DNA of 25,531 nucleotides from an uncultured Arenimonas sp. (GCA_946480565.1 CAMLKR010000017.1:1-25531); one strand, 5' to 3'. Shown: positions 1-9,638, counted from the stretch's first letter. Program-made: numbers and translations. Notes: a model not told the origin generated them from the letters alone.

Positions 1-701
1 CCGCCGTTGACCTGGACCGCGAAGTGCAGGTGCGGCCCACTGGAGAACCCCGTGCTGCCCGCGTAACCGATGACCTGCCCGAGCGTGACCGCATCGCCGG
101 CCCGCACCGTGACCCCGCCTTCCCGCAGATGCGCATAGAGCGCCATGCTGCCGTCGTCGTGCAACACCCGGACCAGATTGGCCCGGTCGGCCAGCGACCG
201 GTCCGTGCCACCCTCGCTGAAGCCGGAGGTGGCCTGCATCACCACCCCCGAACGCGCCGCCAGCACCGCCGTGCCTTCGGCCACGATCAGATCGACCGCG
301 TAACGATTGGCCTCGTCGGCGTGGCTGTAGCCCCCATGGAAACCCTGGCCCAGCTCGAAATCCGATTCTTCCACCGGCAGCGAATAGACCACGTCGCGCG
401 CCACCGCGTGCGGCTCGCCCGGCGTGGCCGAAAGCAGCAGCGAAGTCGCGCCGCCATCGGCCGCCAGGCGCGCCAACACGGCCCGCTCACGCGGCTGCAG
501 CACCCGCTGCACCGGCAGCGCCGGCTCGCTCGCGGCGGGCTCGCCGGAACTCAGCGTGACCTCCACCGGCCCGTCCATCCGGCTCTGCGCCACTGCCAGC
601 AGCTGATTGCCCTGCCGCACCGTCACCAGGTCGGCTACGCCCTCGCTGCCGCTTGCCGCCGCCGCCGCGAACAGCAGCAGCCCGCCCAGCCAGCGCCTCA
701 T
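1..701 (-). CDS. M23 family metallopeptidase (partial, C-terminus beyond the window)
   Basis: A probable exported zinc endopeptidase that cuts peptidoglycan cross-links. About 233 residues are visible and the end lies outside the window. The N-terminus (MRRWLGGLLLFAAAAASG) looks like a signal peptide. The LytM-type core is seen as H-A-D-E-A-N-R-Y-A-V-D-L (first zinc His and Asp), then VLAARSGVV, an LYAHL strand, and GPHLHF, which carries the HxH zinc motif. The ATG at 701-699 overlaps the TGA of the upstream MASE1-GGDEF-EAL gene (ATGA, 4 nt), so the two are probably translationally coupled. The residues before the catalytic domain (about 20-110) match nothing I recognise. Family assignment is firm; the exact substrate bond and whether it is catalytically active cannot be told here. 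Confidence 0.9.
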   Translation of the reverse strand, partial: MRRWLGGLLLFAAAAASGSEGVADLVTVRQGNQLLAVAQSRMDGPVEVTLSSGEPAASEPALPVQRVLQPRERAVLARLAADGGATSLLLSATPGEPHAVARDVVYSLPVEESDFELGQGFHGGYSHADEANRYAVDLIVAEGTAVLAARSGVVMQATSGFSEGGTDRSLADRANLVRVLHDDGSMALYAHLREGGVTVRAGDAVTLGQVIGYAGSTGFSSGPHLHFAVQVNG

Positions 702-2902
702 GCCGCGGCCCCGGCGGTCGCGAAATAGTCGGCGATCGGCATCGGCCGGTCCACCGCGTGCCCCTGCACGTAGTCCACGCCCAGCGCCATCAGCGCCTGG
801 CGGTCGAGTTCGGTCTCGGTGTGCTCGGCGACGCTGCGCTTGTCGAGCACGTGGGCGATCTCGTTGATCGAACGCACCACCGCCTCGGCCAGCGGCGAAC
901 CGTGCATGTCGCGCACGAAGCTGCCGTCGATCTTGAAATAGTCCACGTCCAGCGCCCGCAGGTAGTTGAAGGAACAGAAGCCGGTGCCGAAGTCGTCCAG
1001 CGCGAAGCGGCAGCCCAGGCCGCGCATCTCGGTGATGAAACGCTGGGCACGGGCCAGGTCGCGCACCGCGCTGGTTTCGGTGATCTCGAAGCACAGGCGG
1101 TCGGCCGGGAAGGCGCTGCGCCGCAGCCGCTCGGCGACGAAGCCGAAGAAGGCCTCGTCGATCAGCGCCTCGCCGGACAGGTTGATGCAGCAGGTCGACA
1201 CCGAGGCCGCCGCCTGCGGGTTCGCCTCCAGCCACGACAGCGTCTGGTTGATCACCTCGCGGTCGATGCGCGCGCCCAGGTGGAAACGTTCGGCGGCGGG
1301 CATGAACTGCCCGGGCAGCATGATCTCGCCGGTGCGCGGGTCGCGCAGGCGCAGCAGTACCTCGAAATGCCGGCCGCGCTGTTCGCCGGGGCGCAGCGGC
1401 ACGATGCTCTGGCAGTACAGCTCCAGCGCGTGCTCCGACAGCGCCTCGCGCAGCCGCACCACCCAGCGCATGGCCGAGGTGCGGTCGAGCAGTTCGCCGC
1501 CATCGACGCTGGCCAGGCAGACCCGGTTGCCGCCCTGTTCTTTGGCGGTGAAGCAGGCGGCGTCGGCCTGCGACAGCAGCTGCGCGTATTCGCCCTGTCC
1601 CGGCAGGAAGGCCACCAGACCGGCGCTGGCCGTGGTGCCCAGCATCTGGCCATCCCAGCCGCAGCGGTATCCCTCGATCGCCCGCAGCAGGGTGCGCACG
1701 CGGTCCTCGGCGACCATCGGCGTGCAGTTGCGCAGCAGCAGGGCGAACTCGTCGCCGCCTGTGCGGGCCAGCACGTCGTCGCGGTGGCGATGCGCCTCGA
1801 TCACGCCGGCCACGCCGCGGATCAGCTCATCGCCGGCGACGTGGCTGGCGGTGTCGTTGATCAGCTTCAGGTGGTCCAGGTCCAGGTAGGCCAGGGCCAT
1901 CGGCGGCGGCGCCGGTTTCGCCAGCTCCGCCCGCACCTTTTCCTCGAAGGCGTTTCGGTTGGACAGGCCGGTCAGCGGGTCCACCGTGGCGCGCTGGATC
2001 AGGGTGGCGGCCGTCACCCGCTGCTGGTGCATCGCGAAGGCCAGGATCATCGGCAGGGCCGAGACCACGATCAGGAAGGTCAGCAGGTTCAGGCCGTCCC
2101 GGGTGACCTGCGGCGCCGGGTAGCCGGCCAGGCCGAAGCCGGCCAGGCCGGCGATCAGCAGCATGGTGACCGCGATCGCGGCGGCGGTGTGTACCGGCGG
2201 GAAGCGGATCGCGCTCCAGACCAGGATGCCCAGCGGTAGCGCGACAAGGCCGAGGGCGTAGTGGCCGCCCAGGCTGCCGCCCCAGGCCATCAACAGGTAG
2301 CTGGCGGTCAGGGCGACGTTCCAGAGCAGGCGCTCGCCCTCGGGCGCGTAGTCGGCGCTGCCGGCCGTGGGCACGCGGCGTTCGCGCGGCGACAGCGCCA
2401 TCATCATCGCCGGCGCCACGCTGGTGACGCCCAGCAGGTCGCCCAGGAACCAGCGGGTCAGGGCCGCCGCCATGGCGTCCGGCGGGATCACGCCGGCCTG
2501 CTGCATGCCGACCGTGCCGATCACCGCACTGATCGCCGACATCGCGGCGCCGCCCAGCAGGGCGCGCAGTCCGAAGCGCACCGTCAGCGGGTCGTTGGCC
2601 GGCAGCCGCAGCACCAGCCAGGCGCCGACGCATACGCCGGCGAGGTTGCTGGCCAGCGACCAGGCCAGGAAACCGGGCGGCACCGGATCGAACAGCAGGT
2701 GCACCAGCAGGCCGCCCACCGGCACGAACAGGGCCCAGCGCAGGCCGTAGCGGACCACGCCGGCCAGGGCCACGCCGGAGGCCGGCCAGAACAGCGCCAC
2801 CTGGCCCGGCCCGTCGATCAGCAGCGTCGAATACCCCCCGCAGGCGACGTACAGCGCCACCAGCAGGGTGAAGACGGCCGCACGGCGGGTGGTTTCGCGC
2901 AT
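698..2902 (-). CDS. MASE1-GGDEF-EAL cyclic-di-GMP signalling protein
   Basis: A 734-residue inner-membrane c-di-GMP protein. Residues 8-290 hold about eight hydrophobic segments of MASE1 type (ALFWPASGVALA near 36-47). A GGDEF domain follows (DPLTGLSNRNAF at 308, GGDEF at 382-386). The inhibitory RxxD site is not in register: the residues before GGDEF read HRDD. The EAL domain has EVL at 514-516, NLSG at 574, ITET at 607, DDFGTG at 636, K657 in KIDG, E693 and Q713, so the metal and substrate ligands appear intact although the signature is EVL rather than EAL. It could be a phosphodiesterase, a cyclase, or both. The start is set at ATG 2902: the same frame is open far upstream but only as a shadow of the neighbouring gene. 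There is no Shine-Dalgarno, and a TATGCT lies 6 nt upstream. Confidence 0.93.
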   Translation of the reverse strand: MRETTRRAAVFTLLVALYVACGGYSTLLIDGPGQVALFWPASGVALAGVVRYGLRWALFVPVGGLLVHLLFDPVPPGFLAWSLASNLAGVCVGAWLVLRLPANDPLTVRFGLRALLGGAAMSAISAVIGTVGMQQAGVIPPDAMAAALTRWFLGDLLGVTSVAPAMMMALSPRERRVPTAGSADYAPEGERLLWNVALTASYLLMAWGGSLGGHYALGLVALPLGILVWSAIRFPPVHTAAAIAVTMLLIAGLAGFGLAGYPAPQVTRDGLNLLTFLIVVSALPMILAFAMHQQRVTAATLIQRATVDPLTGLSNRNAFEEKVRAELAKPAPPPMALAYLDLDHLKLINDTASHVAGDELIRGVAGVIEAHRHRDDVLARTGGDEFALLLRNCTPMVAEDRVRTLLRAIEGYRCGWDGQMLGTTASAGLVAFLPGQGEYAQLLSQADAACFTAKEQGGNRVCLASVDGGELLDRTSAMRWVVRLREALSEHALELYCQSIVPLRPGEQRGRHFEVLLRLRDPRTGEIMLPGQFMPAAERFHLGARIDREVINQTLSWLEANPQAAASVSTCCINLSGEALIDEAFFGFVAERLRRSAFPADRLCFEITETSAVRDLARAQRFITEMRGLGCRFALDDFGTGFCSFNYLRALDVDYFKIDGSFVRDMHGSPLAEAVVRSINEIAHVLDKRSVAEHTETELDRQALMALGVDYVQGHAVDRPMPIADYFATAGAAA

Positions 2903-2908
2903 GCCCGA

Positions 2909-2914
2909 AGCATA
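2909..2914 (-). promoter_or_regulatory. Candidate -10 element for a leaderless MASE1-GGDEF-EAL mRNA
   Basis: On the minus strand TATGCT sits 6 nt before the ATG at 2902, matching the TANNNT-plus-6 spacing of leaderless bacterial promoters. No Shine-Dalgarno is seen and no good -35 is present, so this is tentative. Read-through from the upstream cyclase gene, which ends only 41 nt away, is equally possible. Confidence 0.3.
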
Positions 2915-2943
2915 GGCCCGCGCCGTGCCCGGAACTAGGGGCG

Positions 2944-5900
2944 TCAGGGCGCGGACTGCAGGTTGGGCGAGACCAGCAGGTCCAGCTTGCCCTGCTCGAT
3001 CAGCTGGTCCGGGTCGCCGCGCAGCGCCTGCAGCAGGCCGTCCAGGTCGGCCTCCGGCCGTGGCCGGAAGGCGGCCCAGCCGTTGCGGCCGTGGCCCTTC
3101 ACGTAATACAGGGCGCGGTCGGCCAGCTCGACCATCTGCTCCCAGCCCAGGCTGCCGCGGGCGTCGCGGAACAGCGGGCATTCGATGAAGCCGATCGAGC
3201 AGGTCAGCCGCAGCGGCTCCGGTCCGCCGATCTCGAAGCGGTGGTTGGAGATCGCGCCCCGGATGCGCTCGCCCAGCATCGCCAGGTGGCGGTTGGGCAT
3301 GGGCCGGAACACGATCAGGAACTCCTCGCCGCCCCAGCGCGCGATGTAGTCGCCGGTGCGCACCAGCTGGCCAAGGATCGCCGCGAACTGCTGCAGCACG
3401 CGGTCGCCGGCCTGGTGGCCATGGGTGTCGTTGACCGCCTTGAAGTGGTCGATGTCGATCAGCGCGAACACCATCACTTCGCCCGGGACGCCGCGGCGCA
3501 GCGTCTCGCGGTCGTAGAAGGCGATGTCGGCCGGGATCTGGTTGCTCAGGTAACGGCGGTTGCGCAGCCCGGTCAGCGGGTCGGTCTGGCTCGCGTCCTC
3601 CAGCCGAAGGTTGGCCACCTCCAGCGCCTCGGTGCGCTGGCGCACCAGCAGCTCCAGTGCGTCGCGCTGGCGCCGGTGCGCGCCGCGCTGCAGCCGGAAG
3701 CCGGCGTAGACGACGCTGGCCAGAAGCACCGCCATCAGCGCCTCGAACAGGCCGGTCTCGTGGAAACGCGGCTGGATCGAGAACCCGAACTGCGCCGGCA
3801 CGTCGCTCCAGACGTCGGCGTTGTTCGCGCCGATCGCCTCGAACACGTAGGAACCGGGCGGCAGGTTGGTGTAGTTCACCACGCGCCGGGTCGGGTCCTC
3901 GAGCGTGCGCCAGTCGGCGTCGTAACCGAGCAGGCGGTAGCGCAGGTCGACGCTCTTTGGATCCTGGAAGCTGAGCACCGAGAACTCGAAGCTCAGGTCG
4001 CGGGCGTCCGGCGGCAGGTCCCAGTCGGCGCCGGGGTCGGCGTCGCGCCAGTCGTCCTCGCCAACGCGCAGCCGTTCGACCACGGTGCGCGGCGCCACGT
4101 CGTTCTTGACGATGCCGCCGGTGGCCATCGCCACCAGGCCGTCGCGGGTGGGCAGCCAGATCTCGCCGTCGAGCAGGAAACCCTTGGCGTTGCCGGCGCC
4201 ATTGCAGCAGTAGCCCTTCTGCCCGCCGCGGCGGTCGCCGCGCTCGTTGAGCAGCATCTCGCCGCGCACGCGCTCGCCGCGGCCCGCGGCCAGGTCGCGC
4301 AGGTCCGACAGCGGCACCCGCAGGATGCCGCGGATGCCGGCGACCCAGAGGTAGCCGTGGGCGTCCTCGGCGATGTAGAAGGCCGAGTTCACGGGCATGC
4401 CGTGGTTGCCGCCGAAGCCGGTCCAGCGCTTGCCGTCGAACAGGAAGATCTCCTCCGACAGCGCGCCGATCACCAGTTCGCCGCTCTTGAGTTCCTGGAT
4501 GGCGGTGATGTCGAGGTCGACCCGCAGACCGTTGTCCAGCCCCAGCGCCCGCACCTGTTCGCCCACCACTTCGTAGAGGCCCGACTGGGTGCCGATGAGA
4601 AGCCGGCCGTCCCGGGTCTCGTGCAGCACGCGGGTGCGCGGGTCGCGCAGGCCCTGTTCGGCGCCGAACTCCGTCAGCTCGCCGCGTGCCCAGCGGAACA
4701 GACCCTGCGAGGTGGTGAACCACAGTGCGCCGCGGTGGTCGCGCAGGATGCCGTTGATCTGGGCGCTGCGCATCGGCGCGAACTCCGGCGGCTGCTCCAG
4801 CCGGTCGCCGCGCAGCACGGCCACCCCGCGGCGGGTGCCGATCCAGACCGTGTCGTCCTCGGGCAGCAGGGTGTAGGCGTTCGGGTGCGGAAGCGCGTCG
4901 CCGTCCACCACCTGTTCGAAACGGTTGTCCTTGAGCACGCTCAGGCCGCTGTTCGTGCCGGCCCAGATGCGCCCGTCGCGGCCGCGCGCCACCGACCACA
5001 GGATCGGGTCCTTCAGTCCTTCGCGGGCGCCGTAACGCCGGGTCCAGCCGTTCCAGAGCCGGGTCAGGCCTTCCCACTGGCTGCCCAGCCAGAGGTTGCC
5101 CTCGCGGTCCTCGTAGACCGCGCGCACGGCGGAACCGGCGCGGTCGTCCTCCACCACCTCGACCACGCGGCCCGCGCGCAGGCGCGCCAGGTCCTCGACC
5201 ATGCCGACCCAGAGGTTGCCGTCGCGGTCCTCGGCCACCACCTCGATGGGTGCGCGCGCCAGCGGTTCGCCGCCCTCGTGGCGCAGCCACTGGTCGCCTT
5301 CGCGGTAGAACAGCCCGGCGCTGGTGCCTGCCCAGAGCCGGCCCTGGGCCTCGGTGAGCTGGGTGACCACGGTGTCGGCGTCGCCGGGCGGCAGCGGCAG
5401 CAGTTCGACCACGCCGCCGGCGATGCGGAACACGCGGCCGAGGCTGCCGACCCAGAGCTCGTCGCCGCGCGCGAGCAGGGCGGTGGCCGCGCGCGGCAGC
5501 GGATAGGCCATTTCCAGGCCCTCGGTGCTGGCGCGGTAGATGCCGTCCGGGGCCGCCACCATCAGCTCGCCCGAAGGCATCGCGACGATATCGTGGGTGT
5601 CCAGCGCCCGGGCCGGGTCGGCGCCGGACACGGGCAGGGCGTGGAAGCCGTCCTCGTCGTGCAGCGACAGGCCCCGGTAGGTGGCGATCCAGAGCCGGTT
5701 CTGCTCGTCCACGTGCAGGTCGTGGATCCAGATGCCGCGCAGGCCCGGCGTGTTCTCGGGGTTGAAAGCGGTGAAGCGGATGCCGTCGAAACGGGCCAGG
5801 CCCGCCTGGGTGCCGACCCAGAGGTAACCCTGCCGGTCCTGGGTGATGGCCAGCGCGCTGATCTGGGGCAGGCCTTCCTCGATGCTCCAGCTGTTGCGGA

Positions 5901-6015
5901 CGTAGTGGTGGAAGGCCTTGTCCGGATCCAGGGCCGCGGCCGGCCCCGCCGGGGCCAGCGCCGATGCGAGCAGTGCGGTCAGCAGCAGGTCGCGCAGGGA
6001 AGGCACGTCGGGCAT
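2944..6015 (-). CDS. Two-component-regulator-propeller / Y_Y_Y diguanylate cyclase
   Basis: A 1023-residue predicted membrane diguanylate cyclase. A signal peptide covers about residues 1-29. Residues 40-670 form two beta-propellers, seen as repeated G-(YNR)-LW-(VIA)-G-T blades such as GYLWVGTQAGLARFDG. A Y_Y_Y domain spans about 673-745, a membrane helix 757-774, then a short coiled coil. The GGDEF domain starts at DPLTGLRNRRYL (812), with ALIDIDHFKAVND and GGEEF at 895-899. R886-T-G-D889 is a correctly spaced product-inhibition I-site, so activity and feedback are likely. The periplasmic half should sense a ligand and the cytoplasmic half make c-di-GMP. A 39-residue tail after GGDEF is unrecognised. 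It precedes the MASE1-GGDEF-EAL gene by 41 nt and has a strong candidate promoter at 6039-6067. Confidence 0.95.
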   Translation of the reverse strand: MPDVPSLRDLLLTALLASALAPAGPAAALDPDKAFHHYVRNSWSIEEGLPQISALAITQDRQGYLWVGTQAGLARFDGIRFTAFNPENTPGLRGIWIHDLHVDEQNRLWIATYRGLSLHDEDGFHALPVSGADPARALDTHDIVAMPSGELMVAAPDGIYRASTEGLEMAYPLPRAATALLARGDELWVGSLGRVFRIAGGVVELLPLPPGDADTVVTQLTEAQGRLWAGTSAGLFYREGDQWLRHEGGEPLARAPIEVVAEDRDGNLWVGMVEDLARLRAGRVVEVVEDDRAGSAVRAVYEDREGNLWLGSQWEGLTRLWNGWTRRYGAREGLKDPILWSVARGRDGRIWAGTNSGLSVLKDNRFEQVVDGDALPHPNAYTLLPEDDTVWIGTRRGVAVLRGDRLEQPPEFAPMRSAQINGILRDHRGALWFTTSQGLFRWARGELTEFGAEQGLRDPRTRVLHETRDGRLLIGTQSGLYEVVGEQVRALGLDNGLRVDLDITAIQELKSGELVIGALSEEIFLFDGKRWTGFGGNHGMPVNSAFYIAEDAHGYLWVAGIRGILRVPLSDLRDLAAGRGERVRGEMLLNERGDRRGGQKGYCCNGAGNAKGFLLDGEIWLPTRDGLVAMATGGIVKNDVAPRTVVERLRVGEDDWRDADPGADWDLPPDARDLSFEFSVLSFQDPKSVDLRYRLLGYDADWRTLEDPTRRVVNYTNLPPGSYVFEAIGANNADVWSDVPAQFGFSIQPRFHETGLFEALMAVLLASVVYAGFRLQRGAHRRQRDALELLVRQRTEALEVANLRLEDASQTDPLTGLRNRRYLSNQIPADIAFYDRETLRRGVPGEVMVFALIDIDHFKAVNDTHGHQAGDRVLQQFAAILGQLVRTGDYIARWGGEEFLIVFRPMPNRHLAMLGERIRGAISNHRFEIGGPEPLRLTCSIGFIECPLFRDARGSLGWEQMVELADRALYYVKGHGRNGWAAFRPRPEADLDGLLQALRGDPDQLIEQGKLDLLVSPNLQSAP

Positions 6016-6038
6016 CCGGATGAGACGGGCTGGCCTTG

Positions 6039-6067
6039 AATATCAACCCTCGTCCCGGGCCTGACAA
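6039..6067 (-). promoter_or_regulatory. Sigma70-type promoter of the propeller diguanylate cyclase
   Basis: On the minus strand TTGTCA (6067-6062, 5 of 6 to consensus) and GATATT (6044-6039, 4 of 6) are separated by exactly 17 nt. Transcription would start near 6032, leaving about 17 nt before the ATG at 6015. A 14-bp perfect palindrome, AGGCCCCGGGGCCT at 6067-6080, abuts the -35 and could be an operator or part of an sdaA terminator. Confidence 0.55.
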
Positions 6068-6087
6068 GGCCCCGGGGCCTGGTCCGT

Positions 6088-6102
6088 GACGCGGTTCGCG
6101 TC
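6088..6102 (-). terminator. Possible sdaA transcript-end hairpin
   Basis: GACGCG-GTT-CGCGTC forms a perfect 6-bp stem 18 nt beyond the sdaA stop codon. It lacks a run of T on the sdaA strand, so it is a weak intrinsic terminator at best. The nearby GC-rich palindrome at 6067-6080 may assist. Confidence 0.3.
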
Positions 6103-6119
6103 GCGGCCGGCCAATCGCG

Positions 6120-7502
<1,383 letters not shown>

Positions 7503-7531
7503 GGCGATGCGCGGTTGCGGAAAGAGGCCGT

Positions 7532-7537
7532 ATTCTA
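7532..7537 (-). promoter_or_regulatory. Candidate -10 of sdaA
   Basis: TAGAAT on the minus strand lies 29 nt upstream of the sdaA ATG in the 85-nt divergent gap. The overlapping plus-strand TATTCT (7531-7536) could serve the glutaredoxin-like gene. No convincing -35 is present for either direction. Confidence 0.28.
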
Positions 7538-7587
7538 TGCGCCTTGCCGCAAACCCGACTGTACGCCGGCGAACTGCCCGGCCACCG

Positions 7588-7830
7588 ATGAAGCTGACCC
7601 TGATCCAGCGCGACGACTGCCACCTGTGCGACCAGGCCTGGGACGCGCTGGCCGCCGCCGGCGTGGCCGACTTCGATCCGCTCTGGCTGGACGACGACCT
7701 GGGCCTGCAGGCCCGCTACGGCGAACGCATCCCGGTGCTGCGCCGCGAGGACAGCGGCGCCGAACTGGACTGGCCGTTCGACGCCGGCGCCGTGCGCGCC
7801 TTCCTTGGCCTTTCCGGCGACCGGGGCTGA
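7588..7830 (+). CDS. Glutaredoxin family protein (DUF836-like)
   Basis: An 80-residue thioredoxin-fold protein. It begins [14 protein letters not shown] and has a CxxC redox site at C11/C14 directly after the first strand, followed by IPVLRRE with the cis-proline typical of the fold. Length and sequence fit the small glutaredoxin-like DUF836 group, whose role is poorly known but presumably thiol-disulfide exchange in the cytoplasm. The same frame stays open upstream, but that part is antisense to sdaA; ATG 7588 is chosen because homology begins there. It converges on the YceI gene with a hairpin between. Confidence 0.85.
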   Translation: MKLTLIQRDDCHLCDQAWDALAAAGVADFDPLWLDDDLGLQARYGERIPVLRREDSGAELDWPFDAGAVRAFLGLSGDRG

Positions 7831-7855
7831 CGCGGTCCGCGCCGCGTCCCGCGGG

Positions 7856-7872
7856 TCCGGCGATCCGCCGGA
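7856..7872. terminator. Hairpin between the convergent glutaredoxin-like and YceI genes
   Basis: TCCGGCG-ATC-CGCCGGA is a perfect 7-bp stem lying between the two stop codons (7830 and 7873). It could act in both directions. It lacks a T tract, so its efficiency is uncertain. Confidence 0.4.
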
Positions 7873-8418
7873 TCAGCGCGCCGGGGCCAACACCAGCCGC
7901 GTCTTCACCACCACCTCGTCGGGCAGCAGGTCGGTGTCGGTCCAGTCTCCGGTGCCGACCTGGAAGGCCAGGCGGCTGAGCCGGGCCTCGCCCTGCAGCA
8001 CGGGCTGCGCACCGGGCGTCCAGGTGAAGGTCAGCGGCACCGGCTTCTTGACGCCCTTGAGCCGCAGCGTGCCTTCGGCGACGTAGCGGTTGCCCCCGAG
8101 CGCGCGGAAGGTGCTGGCGACGTAGCGCGCCTCCCGCACGCTGCCCGCGTCGAAGAACTCGCCCCCGGCCAGCATCTCGTCGCGCTCGGCATTGGCCGTG
8201 TCGGCGCTGGCCAGGATGACGACCACGTCGAAATGGCTGGCGGCCAGGTTGGCCGGGTCGAAGCGGATGCGCGGGGTGAAATCGCCGAAGCTCCCTTCGA
8301 AGGCTTCGCCCTGGTAGGTCGCGGTGAAACCGAGGCTGGAGCCGGGCTGGGCGCGGTAGTCCGCGGCCTGGACCAGGGGCGCGGCGCACAGCAGCAGGGC
8401 GGACAGGAACTTACGCAT
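7873..8418 (-). CDS. YceI family periplasmic protein (second YceI copy of the operon)
   Basis: A 181-residue exported protein of the YceI fold, a lipocalin-like barrel that binds polyisoprenoids such as quinone precursors. A signal peptide (MRKFLSALLLCAAPLVQA) precedes the mature start ADYRAQPGSS. Family marks are SLGFTATYQGEAFEGSFGDF, then FDPANLAASHFDV, and GTLRLKGVKKPVPLTFTW. The ATG overlaps the end of the cytochrome b561 gene by 8 nt, with a GGAG upstream, so translation is probably coupled. It differs clearly from the other YceI copy at 9009-9638, so the two are old paralogues rather than a recent duplication. Confidence 0.93.
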   Translation of the reverse strand: MRKFLSALLLCAAPLVQAADYRAQPGSSLGFTATYQGEAFEGSFGDFTPRIRFDPANLAASHFDVVVILASADTANAERDEMLAGGEFFDAGSVREARYVASTFRALGGNRYVAEGTLRLKGVKKPVPLTFTWTPGAQPVLQGEARLSRLAFQVGTGDWTDTDLLPDEVVVKTRLVLAPAR

Positions 8419-9025
8419 TCGGGGCTCCGGGATCGGGGGACGGGGTTTCGACCGCCGGCGCGGACGCGGGTTCCCGGGCCTTGAGGCCGGGCAGCATGCG
8501 CACGAGCGTGCGGTCGCGGTCGAAGTAGTGGTGCTTCAGGGCGGCCAGCGCATGCAGGGTGACGATGGCGGCCAGCACCAGGAACAGGGTTTCGTGCAGA
8601 TCGTGGGCGAAGGCCTTCACGTCCGGGTCGTAGCCGCTGAGCCGGGGCAGGGAGAACTGCCCGAACCACTTGAGCGGGAAGCCCGAGGCCGAGTTGAACA
8701 GCCAGCCGCTGAGCGGCATCGCCAGCAGGATCACGTAGAGCGCGGCGTGGGTGGCTCCCGCCACCAGCACCTGCCATCGCGGCGTGCCCGGCACCGGCTG
8801 GGGCGCGCCGGCGGCCAGGCGCCAGAGCAGCCGCAGCGCGGTCAGGCCCAGAACGGTCAGGCCGAAGCTCTTGTGCAGCGCGTACACCTGCACCTTGGCC
8901 GGCGAGTTCGCCAGTTCGTCCATCAGCAGGCCGACGGCGCACAGGCAGAGCACCATCACCACCGTCAGCCAGTGGATGCCGAGGCTGATCCAGCCCCAGC
9001 GCTGCGCGTCATTGCGGATCGGCAT
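8411..9025 (-). CDS. Cytochrome b561 (di-haem inner-membrane protein)
   Basis: A 204-residue four-helix membrane cytochrome b of the bacterial b561/YodB-YceJ type. Helices begin at about residues 10, 50, 90 and 145. Candidate haem-ligand histidines are H18 (GIHWLT), H51 (ALHKSFG) and those in DLHETLF and TLHALAALKHHYFDRD, the last being a family signature. E. coli CybB of this family oxidises superoxide and reduces ubiquinone. Here the gene is flanked on both sides by yceI homologues with overlaps of 17 and 8 nt; E. coli yceJ-yceI is a similar pair. CCGGAG lies 7 nt before the ATG. The C-terminal 20 residues are Pro/Ala-rich. Confidence 0.93.
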   Translation of the reverse strand: MPIRNDAQRWGWISLGIHWLTVVMVLCLCAVGLLMDELANSPAKVQVYALHKSFGLTVLGLTALRLLWRLAAGAPQPVPGTPRWQVLVAGATHAALYVILLAMPLSGWLFNSASGFPLKWFGQFSLPRLSGYDPDVKAFAHDLHETLFLVLAAIVTLHALAALKHHYFDRDRTLVRMLPGLKAREPASAPAVETPSPDPGAPNA

Positions 9026-9638
9026 CGGTGGACTCCGGTTCGGAAGGGGGCGGGGCGGCGCGGTCCACGATGGCCTCGGCCTCGATCAGCAGTTCGACAT
9101 CATGGCCGATCACGTTGGGCCAGGTGTCCAGGCCGAAGTCGCGGCGGTCCAGGCGCCCGGTCGCGGAGAAGCCGGCGGTGCGGCGGAAGGTCAGCGGATG
9201 GCGCTTGAGCGCATTCAGCCGCACGTCCAGGACCAGCTCGCGGGTGACGCCGCGCAGGCGGAGCTGGCCGGTGACCTTCGCGCGGTCGGGACCGGCCGGC
9301 TCGACGCGGGTGGAGACGTATTCCGCATCGGGCTGCGCGCCGGCCGCCAGGAAGGCCGGCTCCAGCACCTTGCGGTTCCAGTCGGCGTCGCCCAGGTCGA
9401 GGCTGGCCAGCGGCAATCTCACCTGCAGGCGCGCACGGGACCAGTCGTCCGGGTCGAAGGCCAGCGTGCCGGTGGCGCCGGAAAAGGTGCCGACCGCGCG
9501 CGACAGGCCGGCGTGGTCGACGCGGAACACCACCCGGGTGTGCACCGGGTCGATCCGGAACACCTGCTCGGAGGCGGCCGCCGGCGCGGCGGGCAGCGCC
9601 AGCACCAGGACCAGCCAGAGTCGTGCGCTCAGGGGCAT
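9009..9638 (-). CDS. YceI family periplasmic protein (first YceI copy of the operon)
   Basis: A 209-residue exported isoprenoid-binding protein. After the signal peptide (MPLSARLWLVLVLALPAAPAAAS) the mature protein has FRIDPVHTRVVFRVDHAG, the usual YceI opening, then GTLAFDPDDWSRA, LRLRGVTRELVLDVRLN and FGLDTWPNVIGHDVEL. The Pro/Glu-rich tail of about 20 residues is not part of the fold. The ATG at 9638 is preferred over one 18 nt upstream (9656) because AGGA sits 6 nt before it. The gene heads the three-gene YceI-b561-YceI operon and is divergent from the hybrid kinase, with 67 nt between starts. Confidence 0.93.
   Translation of the reverse strand: MPLSARLWLVLVLALPAAPAAASEQVFRIDPVHTRVVFRVDHAGLSRAVGTFSGATGTLAFDPDDWSRARLQVRLPLASLDLGDADWNRKVLEPAFLAAGAQPDAEYVSTRVEPAGPDRAKVTGQLRLRGVTRELVLDVRLNALKRHPLTFRRTAGFSATGRLDRRDFGLDTWPNVIGHDVELLIEAEAIVDRAAPPPSEPESTDADPQ

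Noticed and set aside
3091..6039. 982-residue antisense open frame opposite the propeller cyclase
   Set aside because: It has no domain and its composition (Ala/Val/Gln/His/Arg) mirrors the complement of high-GC coding DNA; the sense strand encodes clear propeller blades.
2903..6067. Open frame that would extend the MASE1-GGDEF-EAL protein to about 1789 residues
   Set aside because: The upstream 1050 residues are Arg/Pro/Ala-rich low-complexity translation in a shifted frame of the propeller cyclase gene; the recognisable protein begins at 2902.
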